Shown: positions 1 through 6,583, numbered from the stretch's first letter. The stretch is DNA of 6,605 nucleotides from Candidatus Cardinium hertigii (GCF_003788695.1 NZ_RARA01000011.1:5158-11762), one strand, 5' to 3'. Notes: generated by a model not told the origin, from the sequence alone. A program made the numbers and translations.

Positions 1-2
1 GG

Positions 3-43
3 AAAAATAGAAAAAATTATACTGTCGGCCTGTTGCAACGGCC
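3..43 (-). terminator. weak candidate terminator downstream of gyrB
   Basis: Just past the gyrB stop, reading on the minus strand, there is a GGCC/GGCC stem (27-30 with 40-43) around a 9-nt loop. T-runs follow at 16-11 and 7-3 on that strand. The stem is only 4 bp and the first T-run begins about ten bases after it, so this is a poor match to an intrinsic terminator. It is listed because it is the only hairpin with a U-rich tail in the right place. Confidence 0.25.
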
Positions 44-60
44 TCCTAACCCCATTAAAT

Positions 61-2028
<1,968 letters not shown>

Positions 2029-2046
2029 TTAAAAAAAGGTGCAGTT

Positions 2047-2095
2047 ATATACAAAGATAGTATATACGTTATATACAAAGATATATACAAAGATA
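2047..2095 (-). promoter_or_regulatory. 12-bp tandem repeat carrying three -7 boxes upstream of gyrB
   Basis: Four 12-bp units lie in register at 2047-2058, 2059-2070, 2071-2082 and 2083-2094. Units 1, 3 and 4 are identical (ATATACAAAGAT on the plus strand) and unit 2 is degenerate. Read towards gyrB, each intact unit, together with the A that follows it, gives TATCTTTG, a perfect match to the Bacteroidota primary-sigma -7 consensus TAnnTTTG (plus-strand spans 2052-2059, 2076-2083 and 2088-2095). The innermost box is 38 nt from the ATG. A TTTG lies 16 nt upstream of it, shorter than the usual 19-21 nt to the -33 element, and I see no good -33 for the outer two. It is most likely the gyrB promoter; which box is used is unknown. 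Confidence 0.6.
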
Positions 2096-2137
2096 AGAGG
2101 TTTAATTGAAAGTAGTGCTATAACCATACAAATGCGC

Positions 2138-2623
2138 TTATAACTCTACTACTGTTATGCCAGCCATACAGCGTATAGGGCTTTGCTCTATTACCTTTTT
2201 TACCAAAGGATGTTTGTGCAAATAGCTGCGTACAGCACTACGCAAAATTCCTTTTCCCTGCCCATGGATGATTGATAATGAACTATAGCCCAATAACAAC
2301 GCATGATCCAGAAACTTATCTAATGCAAAAAGTGCTTGCGCACTATTGAAACCATGGAGATCCAGTATGGGATCCATTTTTGCAGATGCGGTTGGTTTAA
2401 CAAAATGATTGGGTTTGATATTTTTTTTTTGAATAACGACGGAAGTAGGAGAACTTTCCACTATTTCTACTATTTCTACCGCTTGCAACGGTAGATCAAA
2501 AAACAGTGTACCAATAGCAACCAATACTTTACGCCGACTTATGCGTACAACTTGACCTATGTTAGCGTGATTTTTAACGCGTATATAGCTACCAATCGTA
2601 AGGGTGGATTTCATGCATATCAT
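2138..2623 (-). CDS. short Smr-domain protein, MutS2 C-terminal-like
   Basis: The 161-residue protein has two parts. Residues 10-53 resemble the small beta-rich linker domain that precedes Smr in MutS2 (IGSYIRVK, then IGQVV, then a KVLVAIG-type strand). Residues 85-161 are an Smr domain with the two signature motifs LDLHG (87-91) and HGQGKG (120-125), ending GITVVEL as MutS2 proteins of this phylum do. Smr domains act as DNA or RNA nickases or nucleic-acid binders. The MutS-type ATPase, clamp and coiled coil of full MutS2 (normally about 780 residues) are absent, and the DNA upstream holds a different gene, so this is either a reduced MutS2 or a stand-alone Smr protein. It starts 8 nt after the DUF4296 stop and is probably co-transcribed with it. 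ATG codons at 2623 and 2614 (MKSTLTIG) are both possible starts. The coding strand carries an A10 run at 2430-2421. The family is sure, the cellular role is not. Confidence 0.85.
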   Translation of the reverse strand: MICMKSTLTIGSYIRVKNHANIGQVVRISRRKVLVAIGTLFFDLPLQAVEIVEIVESSPTSVVIQKKNIKPNHFVKPTASAKMDPILDLHGFNSAQALFALDKFLDHALLLGYSSLSIIHGQGKGILRSAVRSYLHKHPLVKKVIEQSPIRCMAGITVVEL

Positions 2624-2631
2624 GTATAAAA

Positions 2632-3018
2632 TTAGGTGGGCGGCAAGAGTTCTTCTAAAGCAGAATAGACTTTTTTATAGATACTGAGCGCTCTTTCCAC
2701 CGAATCTGTTAAATAATACTTTGTACTTTCCTTGAAAGATGCTCCATCCACTTCATATAATGCTAATATTTTTTGATAGTTTTGATTGCGTAAGGCTTCC
2801 ATGGTTTCCTTAGAAAAATCCTGATCTATGATCCAACTATTTAACAGTTCCATATCTCTTATGATATGTACGAATATCGTATCGTTGATTATAATAGGGG
2901 CAGGAGGAGGAGGAGCAGGAGGAGGTAGGGGGGGCGTTGCGGAGGGTGGTTGAGTTACCAAAAATGATAATACTAATGATAATACGAAGGTTAAAAGCGT
3001 TCTGGTAGTTTTTTTCAT
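2632..3018 (-). CDS. DUF4296 family exported/anchored protein, no lipobox
   Basis: The 128-residue protein opens with a basic start (MKKTTR) and a hydrophobic segment at about 8-22, followed by a Pro/Ala stretch at 24-41. The body (about 45-125) matches the DUF4296 pattern known from Bacteroidota: an opening helix of the type IFVHIIRDMELLNSW, then a segment resembling ALYEVDGASFKESTKYY and an ending helix of the type IYKKVYSALEELL. The function of the family is unknown. Members are usually short lipoproteins whose signal ends in a Cys. Here no Cys is present anywhere in the protein, so lipid attachment is excluded and the N terminus would be a cleaved signal (perhaps around SATPP) or a membrane anchor. 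It is the first gene of a pair with the Smr gene. A -7 box lies just upstream. Assignment rests on pattern recall, not a profile search. Confidence 0.72.
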   Translation of the reverse strand: MKKTTRTLLTFVLSLVLSFLVTQPPSATPPLPPPAPPPPAPIIINDTIFVHIIRDMELLNSWIIDQDFSKETMEALRNQNYQKILALYEVDGASFKESTKYYLTDSVERALSIYKKVYSALEELLPPT

Positions 3019-3046
3019 GTTATCCTAAACAAGCAAATAATAATAG

Positions 3047-3079
3047 CAAATATAAATAAAAACATTCGTCTCGTGTAAA
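3047..3079 (-). promoter_or_regulatory. promoter candidate for the DUF4296-smr pair
   Basis: On the minus strand TATATTTG (plus-strand 3054-3047) fits the Bacteroidota -7 consensus TAnnTTTG exactly. A TTTA at 3079-3076, one base off the -33 TTTG, lies 21 nt upstream, within the normal spacing. The start codon is about 28 nt downstream. The -33 part falls in the left arm of the neighbouring hairpin. Confidence 0.5.
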
Positions 3080-3111
3080 TATAGGGAAACATCCCTATAT
3101 TTGTCGAGGCG
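3067..3111. other. long hairpin in divergent intergenic region
   Basis: A two-part inverted repeat: outer stem CGTCTCG (3067-3073) with CGAGGCG (3105-3111), seven pairs including one T-G; inner perfect 10-bp stem AAATATAGGG (3077-3086) with CCCTATATTT (3093-3102) around the loop AAACAT. The stems are separated by 3 and 2 unpaired bases. It sits between two divergently transcribed units and overlaps candidate promoter elements of both. It may be an operator or a transcribed structure. The single T-G pair is stable only in plus-strand RNA. Confidence 0.7.
3096..3103 (+). promoter_or_regulatory. possible -7 box for the DUF3822-tsaB unit
   Basis: TATATTTG on the plus strand is a perfect TAnnTTTG match and lies in the right arm of the hairpin, about 120 nt before the DUF3822 start. 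No TTTG is present 19-21 nt upstream, so the call rests on one element in an AT-rich stretch. Confidence 0.3.
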
Positions 3112-3125
3112 ATAAGAGGGATATG

Positions 3126-3169
3126 GACTAAAAATAATTTAGATTTATAGGTGGGCGTTTCGCCTAGTC
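3126..3169 (+). other. possible leader stem-loop upstream of the DUF3822 gene
   Basis: GACTA (3126-3130) can pair with TAGTC (3165-3169). Alternatively TGGGCG (3152-3157) pairs with CGCCTA (3161-3166) around a TTT loop, six pairs with one G-T. The two foldings share bases and cannot both form in full. The site would lie in the leader if transcription starts near 3110. Short stems, so low confidence. Confidence 0.25.
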
Positions 3170-3224
3170 ATAACATTACAGCAAGCACACGGTAAGATAT
3201 TACGGAGGCCATCAAAGATTGATT

Positions 3225-4124
3225 ATGGAAGTGTTCCCAAAAAAGATTCTTTCTGTTGTTCATGCAAACAAATTCAACCTTGATAAAAGTATCAACTACC
3301 ATTTGTCTATCAATATAGGACATGGTTTGATAAAAGTATGTTGTATAGAATATACTACACAAGCGTGTTTACTACTGGGTGTATACGCATTACCACTTGA
3401 CAAAAACCATCCAAGTTATATTAATAGTTTGGAAAAATTGTATAATGAATATTTTTTTTTGATTAAAAAAAATTGGTGTTCCGTTACTTTATCTATTTCA
3501 AATCAAAAGTTTACCCTTTTACCCCATTTGCTGTTGAGTAAAAATGATTTGTCTATCTATATGCACGTAGCTTGTGGTGTAGATCCCAATGATGAAGTCA
3601 CTTCTTTTACACATGCCCTTGCTAAAGTGTCCGTGGTATTTTCAGAAAATGCTGCTGTGCTCAATTGGTTTAGAAAACGTTACAGCGATACCAATTTCCA
3701 TATTATCCATCAAACCAATGCTATTATAGAAGGTCTTCAAGTAGAATGCACCCCTCTACATAAAACAGAACTATTTGTCTGGTTAGAGGAACGCCATTTG
3801 CACATAGTGGTACATAACAAAAGAAAATTACTGTATTGTAACATTTTTGCTTATGAAACTTGTGATGATTTTTTAAGTTATCTATCCGCCATCATCCAGA
3901 TTATGCAATTAGAGCGTACTTCCTGTGAGTTACTGGTAGGTGGATTAATTAGCAAAAATTCTTTAGCCTATCGCCAGTTAAAGACTTATGTACCACGAAC
4001 TACCTTAAAAACCAAGATTAATTTCTTACATTCGAATATGCATATTTTTAGAGAAAGTGGCACTTCGCCTATGTTGTATTTTGATCTAATAAGCAGTTTT
4101 CTTTGCCATCCCCATAGTAAATAG
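3225..4124 (+). CDS. DUF3822 family protein
   Basis: About 299 residues with the shape of DUF3822, a conserved Bacteroidota family with no established role, thought to have an actin/ASKHA-like fold. The N-terminal part has the typical YHLSINIGHGLIKVC strand pair, where family members read HLSIQ followed by a Gly-containing turn. The C-terminal part has the diagnostic order: NIFAYETCDDFLSYL, then a strand with LLVGGLISKNS, then a helix with YRQLKTYV. No signal peptide or membrane segment is seen, so it should be cytoplasmic. Start choice: an ATG at 3225, or a TTG at 3219 adding two residues. A GGAGG at 3204-3208 is 10 nt from the TTG and 16 nt from the ATG, and such a motif is unusual in this phylum. 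Its stop is 31 nt before the preferred tsaB start, suggesting co-transcription. A T9 and an A8 run lie at about 3452-3472. Confidence 0.8.
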   Translation: MEVFPKKILSVVHANKFNLDKSINYHLSINIGHGLIKVCCIEYTTQACLLLGVYALPLDKNHPSYINSLEKLYNEYFFLIKKNWCSVTLSISNQKFTLLPHLLLSKNDLSIYMHVACGVDPNDEVTSFTHALAKVSVVFSENAAVLNWFRKRYSDTNFHIIHQTNAIIEGLQVECTPLHKTELFVWLEERHLHIVVHNKRKLLYCNIFAYETCDDFLSYLSAIIQIMQLERTSCELLVGGLISKNSLAYRQLKTYVPRTTLKTKINFLHSNMHIFRESGTSPMLYFDLISSFLCHPHSK

Positions 4125-4155
4125 TAAGGAATGCAAATAAATGCTCCGATACGAT

Positions 4156-4824
4156 ATGTCTCTTATTTTAAGCATTGAAACAGCCACAGCTACTTGTTCA
4201 GTTGCGTTGCATAATGCAGGTAAACTTGTTGCCCATACTGCATTATTAACCAATCGTTCGCATGCAGAATACTTGATGGTAATCATAGAAGATATATTAA
4301 AAATCAGCAAACATGATCGAAAGGAGCTATCCGCTATAGCCATTTCTAGCGGCCCTGGTTCTTATACCGGGTTACGTATTGGCACAGCAGTGGGAAAAGG
4401 CCTGTGCTATGGATTAGGCATTCCACTTATTGCAGTTCCTACATTAGAAGCCATGGCAAATGGCATGCGTCCCTTTACCGATGCAGATACCCTACTCTGT
4501 CCAGCTATTGATGCAAGGCGAACCGCTATTTATACCCTTATAGCTGATCAAAGAGGCCATATTAAAAAGGCAACTCATATAGCCTTATTGGATAGTGAAA
4601 CATACATAAAATCGCTTCCTGACCAAAAATTACTTTTCTTTGGAGAAGATGCTATAAAATGCAAACACTTCTTTATGAACCATAAAAATATCCATTTTAT
4701 AGAAGGTGTATGTCCTTCTGCCATACCCATAGGTCCATTGGCTTTTGCTAAATTTCAACAACAATTGTGGGAAGAGATGGCTACTTATGAACCATGTTAT
4801 ATAAGCCAATTTCAAGAAAAATAA
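4156..4824 (+). CDS. tsaB: tRNA t6A biosynthesis protein TsaB
   Basis: TsaB (YeaZ) is the non-catalytic partner of TsaD. With TsaE and TsaC it places the threonylcarbamoyl group on A37 of tRNAs that read ANN codons. The sequence has the family N terminus (ILSIETATATCSVAL, the ASKHA phosphate-1-like strand), the hallmark GPGSYTGLRIG at 66-76, and the GIPLIAVPTLEAMA segment that follows it. The C terminus runs to a YISQF-type ending, where relatives have YLKEF. At 222 residues it is full length for the family. I chose the ATG at 4156 because MSLILSIET is where family members begin. An in-frame ATG at 4141 would add five residues (MLRYD). No Shine-Dalgarno decides between them. It follows the DUF3822 gene closely and is probably in the same transcript. 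Confidence 0.93.
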   Translation: MSLILSIETATATCSVALHNAGKLVAHTALLTNRSHAEYLMVIIEDILKISKHDRKELSAIAISSGPGSYTGLRIGTAVGKGLCYGLGIPLIAVPTLEAMANGMRPFTDADTLLCPAIDARRTAIYTLIADQRGHIKKATHIALLDSETYIKSLPDQKLLFFGEDAIKCKHFFMNHKNIHFIEGVCPSAIPIGPLAFAKFQQQLWEEMATYEPCYISQFQEK

Positions 4825-4841
4825 AGGAATAGATGATTTTA

Positions 4842-4873
4842 TTTGTTTTTATCAAAAACTACCCTTAATATTG
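4842..4873 (+). promoter_or_regulatory. promoter candidate for the outer-membrane protein gene
   Basis: TTTG at 4842-4845 is followed after exactly 20 nt by TAATATTG at 4866-4873, which matches TAnnTTTG at five of its six fixed positions. This is the best-spaced -33/-7 pair in the window. It would start transcription near 4880 and give a leader of about 90 nt. Confidence 0.5.
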
Positions 4874-4937
4874 TTCCTATCAGAATCATTTGGTCAAGCG
4901 ACTGGACTGTAGACAAGTCCGTCTGTTTTATCAAAAC
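4845..4937 (+). repeat. two matching GTTTT-ATC-AAAAC palindromes plus leader hairpin
   Basis: Two near-identical palindromes, GTTTTTATCAAAAAC at 4845-4859 and GTTTTATCAAAAC at 4925-4937, share the same ATC centre and lie 80 nt apart. The first touches the predicted -33 element and the second lies in the leader. Between them GAC-T-GGACT (4900-4908) pairs with AGTCC-GTC (4916-4923), eight pairs with one bulged base and a 7-nt loop. They may be paired operators or leader structures; simple AT-richness could explain the palindromes. Confidence 0.4.
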
Positions 4938-4972
4938 AAAAGAGTTAACACACACAATTTTTTATAATTAAT

Positions 4973-5704
4973 ATGAAAGGAATAAGAAAAACTTTAGTTG
5001 CAAGCGTTTTGGCTTACTCTACGGCATTACATGCGCAAGCGGAAGTAAATCCGTTTAGTGCGGGTATAAAGGCAGGCGGTAGCATATCACCTGTTTGGCA
5101 GAAAACTGATGAGGCTAAATTCAACACGAATAAAGTAGAGAGCCCATTTTTTGATATACCATGGTTCACTGCTTCTCTTTATGCAGAATATGCATTTACA
5201 GATTATATAGGTATAGGGGGGGAGGCTGGTTATATGAAGCAAGGAGGTACTTTGAACGAAGTGTCTACTACTGCTAGTTCATCTTCATCCAGTAGTATAG
5301 CTTATCATGGGATTTTTGTGCCACTTTCTCTTTACGTTTACCCAATGGGCCGAGAAGAAGAGGAAGGAATTCTTAAAGTATATACTGGTATCAATGGATT
5401 TTACTCATTCAATGAAGGGATATCGGAAAAGGATAAGGAGGCATCTCTTACCCAAGAACAAAAAAATGAAATAATTAAATTTGATGTCGGTGGGCATTTG
5501 GGATTGGCTTATGAATTTCCTATTGGAGTTTCTGTTGATCTTAGGGGTGGCTTGGGCTTTATAAATAAGTTTGATACAAAATCAAATGCTGATCAAAAAG
5601 TATTTAAGAATGTTTCTGATTTAAAAAGTATGAAATCAGCCTTTATTAATTTAAACGTAGGTTATAATATTGTCTCTTTATTTGCTGATAGCGGTCAAGC
5701 TTAG
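4973..5704 (+). CDS. outer-membrane beta-barrel protein
   Basis: The 243-residue protein begins with a clear signal peptide (MKGIRKT, hydrophobic core, cleavage after the AQA at 21-23). The mature part alternates amphipathic strands and polar loops: strands such as FSAGIKAGGSI, FTASLYAEYAF, YIGIGGEAGYM, GIFVPLSLYVYP, LKVYTGINGFYSF, FDVGGHLGLAYEF, VSVDLRGGLGF and FINLNVGYNIVSLF. This fits the small outer-membrane beta-barrel families common in Bacteroidota, with about eight strands. The last strand ends in Phe, as a BAM recognition signal would, but six residues (ADSGQA) follow it. Loops are polar, one with seven consecutive Ser (102-108) in mixed codons. Function unknown; a surface-exposed structural or adhesion role is only a guess. 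It has its own promoter candidate and a hairpin directly after the stop. Confidence 0.78.
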   Translation: MKGIRKTLVASVLAYSTALHAQAEVNPFSAGIKAGGSISPVWQKTDEAKFNTNKVESPFFDIPWFTASLYAEYAFTDYIGIGGEAGYMKQGGTLNEVSTTASSSSSSSIAYHGIFVPLSLYVYPMGREEEEGILKVYTGINGFYSFNEGISEKDKEASLTQEQKNEIIKFDVGGHLGLAYEFPIGVSVDLRGGLGFINKFDTKSNADQKVFKNVSDLKSMKSAFINLNVGYNIVSLFADSGQA

Positions 5705-5708
5705 TTTT

Positions 5709-5732
5709 TTTGCGTAACTGATGTTACGCAAA
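5709..5732 (+). terminator. perfect stem-loop right after the outer-membrane protein stop
   Basis: TTTGCGTAAC (5709-5718) and GTTACGCAAA (5723-5732) form a perfect 10-bp stem around a TGAT loop, starting 4 nt after the stop codon. The T-run lies on the 5' side and CGG follows the stem, so it is not a classic intrinsic terminator in either direction. It may protect the mRNA 3' end, with true termination at the stem at 5825-5907. Confidence 0.55.
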
Positions 5733-5824
5733 CGGTAGGTAATTCACAAAAGCACTTTTATTTGTATCCATTCATCAAGTATGGTTTAAATAATATGGTG
5801 TAGTTCGTCTTTTAAAAATAAAAA

Positions 5825-5907
5825 ATGCACTGGTGGAAAAAATAGTTAAAAATTCAGCTTTCAGATTGATTTTTTAGCTGTTTTTTTCACCAGTGCATGA
5901 TTTTTTT
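5825..5907 (+). terminator. 28-bp stem followed by T7 (structured repeat, copy A)
   Basis: Bases 5825-5852 pair with 5871-5898 with no mismatch: 25 Watson-Crick pairs and three G-T pairs (5836/5887, 5843/5880, 5846/5877). The outer core is ATGCACTGGTG/CACCAGTGCAT and the loop is 18 nt. GA and then T7 follow, so on the plus strand it looks like a large intrinsic terminator for the outer-membrane protein transcript. Its right arm through the T-run (5876-5907) is clearly related to 6493-6524 in copy B, with about 27 of 32 positions the same, so it also belongs to a repeat family. Confidence 0.65.
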
Positions 5908-5942
5908 GATTGCTTTTTCTTGAAAAAAAGCAATCAAAAAAA
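5901..5942. repeat. second A/T-rich hairpin of copy A
   Basis: T7-GATTGC-T5 (5901-5918) pairs perfectly with A5-GCAATC-A7 (5925-5942), an 18-bp stem with a 6-nt loop. The T-run is shared with the tail of the preceding stem, so the two structures compete or stack. Copy B has a counterpart at 6526-6557 with different core bases. Confidence 0.7.
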
Positions 5943-5993
5943 TAAGCCTATTCATTAAAAATAATTTCTAATAGGGTGAACTTACCTAGTTGC

Positions 5994-6047
5994 TACTATG
6001 TTACGTGCGCTTGACCCTTGCGCGCCTTGCCAGCTTCCCAAATCCTT
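5994..6047. repeat. GC-rich repeat module, copy 1
   Basis: Matches 6388-6441 in the same orientation over 54 bases with six differences and no gap. The module contains a run of GCGCGCC and ends CCAGCTTCCCAAATCC. It is visibly richer in G and C than its surroundings. Only the right half of the hairpin seen in copy 2 is present; to the left, AGGGT (5973-5977) can still pair with ACCCT (6014-6018). I do not recognise the family. Confidence 0.8.
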
Positions 6048-6093
6048 ACACAATCTTAAGCATTCGTCCATTATTATTTAAGTATTTAGGAAT

Positions 6094-6165
6094 GGCCCGT
6101 TCGTCTAGGGGTTAGGACGTCAGGTTTTCATCCTGGAAACAGGGGTTCGATTCCCCTACGGGCTA
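6094..6165 (+). tRNA. tRNA-Glu (anticodon UUC)
   Basis: A full 72-nt cloverleaf. The acceptor stem is GGCCCGT with ACGGGCT (first pair G-U), the D stem is GTCT/GGAC around AGGGGTTA, and the anticodon stem is TCAGG/CCTGG (first pair U-G). The loop TTTTCAT has TTC at positions 34-36, reading GAA and GAG codons. The variable region is AAAC, the T arm is AGGGG-TTCGATT-CCCCT, and the discriminator is A. CCA is not encoded and must be added by the CCA-adding enzyme. All invariant bases seen are present, so it should be functional. No duplicated 3' end was seen nearby, so there is no sign of an integrated element using it as attachment site. Confidence 0.97.
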
Positions 6166-6250
6166 CGTATTGTGGTGTATCCGTTCAGTGGTGTGACCTA
6201 TGCGTATCCGTGTTCGTCAATTAGAAATAGTGGAATAATGCAATATTATA

Positions 6251-6524
6251 AAAAAATGCGCCTTGAAAAAACTGTGGAAAGAAAAGAAAGAAAAAAATAA
6301 AAGAAAATCAGCCTGTCTGAGCCTACTCTTCGTCTTTGAAAAGCTGGCTATGTTCCGCTTCGGGATTCAGCGTACTCACATAGTAAGTACTATGCTGCGT
6401 GCGCTTCACCCTCGCGCGCCTTGCCAGCTTTCCAAATCCATTGAGTAACCGTAGGAGCGAGATTTGATTTTCGGTTTTTTTTCTTTCTTTTTAGCAGTTT
6501 TTTCATCAGCGCTTGATTTTTTTT
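6251..6524. repeat. long nested hairpin element (structured repeat, copy B)
   Basis: About 270 bp folds back on itself through ordered perfect stems: 6264-6274 with 6495-6505 (11 bp), 6282-6297 with 6476-6491 (16 bp), 6303-6310 with 6465-6472 (8 bp), 6322-6326 with 6451-6455 (5 bp), 6340-6348 with 6423-6431 (9 bp), and a tip palindrome CATAGTA-AG-TACTATG at 6379-6394. Small internal loops separate them. GCGC pairs (6258-6261 with 6509-6512) and A-run/T-run pairing extend the base. A T8 run follows the right arm. It could be a MITE-like element, a relic of a mobile sequence, or a structured RNA gene. No convincing protein is encoded. Confidence 0.72.
6388..6441. repeat. GC-rich repeat module, copy 2
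   Basis: Second copy of the 54-base module at 5994-6047 (48 of 54 identical). Here it forms the right half of the inner hairpin of the copy B element. AAAGCTGGC (6340-6348) pairs with GCCAGCTTT (6423-6431), and AGCG (6369-6372) can pair with CGCT (6402-6405). The complete inner hairpin is therefore about 6340-6431, and copy 1 keeps only its right side. Confidence 0.8.
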
Positions 6525-6525
6525 G

Positions 6526-6583
6526 GCTACTTTTTTTGATCAAGCAAAAAAAGTAGCTTTAAAAAAAGTAGTTTTTTTTAAAA
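6526..6583. repeat. A/T hairpin with duplicated AAAAAAAGTAG arm
   Basis: GCTAC-T7 (6526-6537) pairs perfectly with A7-GTAGC (6546-6557), a 12-bp stem with an 8-nt loop. The arm AAAAAAAGTAG is repeated directly at 6561-6571, 15 bp on, and can form an alternative A7-GTAG-T7 hairpin with the T8 at 6572-6579. Position and composition correspond to the hairpin at 5901-5942 of copy A. Confidence 0.55.

Noticed and set aside
3168..3362. Minus-strand 64-codon open frame
   Set aside because: It overlaps the start of the DUF3822 gene on the other strand and shows no family resemblance.
4086..4343. Minus-strand 85-codon open frame
   Set aside because: It is antisense to the end of the DUF3822 gene and the conserved N terminus of TsaB. 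The translation shows no family resemblance.
4630..4815. Minus-strand 61-codon open frame
   Set aside because: It is antisense to the C-terminal part of tsaB and its translation shows no family resemblance.
6094..6165. tRNA as an integration (att) site
   Set aside because: No second copy of the tRNA 3' end was found within the window and no integrase is present.
6177..6211. Direct repeat GTATCCGT at 6177-6184 and 6204-6211
   Set aside because: Only eight bases, two copies, with no further structure. This is too short to call a feature.
6263..6448. 61-codon open frame on the plus strand
   Set aside because: It runs through the arms and head of the long hairpin. Its first part is only Lys/Glu codons from A-rich repeat sequence, and no family is recognisable.
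5819..6583. CRISPR array
   Set aside because: The repeats are only two, of unequal layout, with no regular short repeat-spacer pattern and no cas genes in the window.
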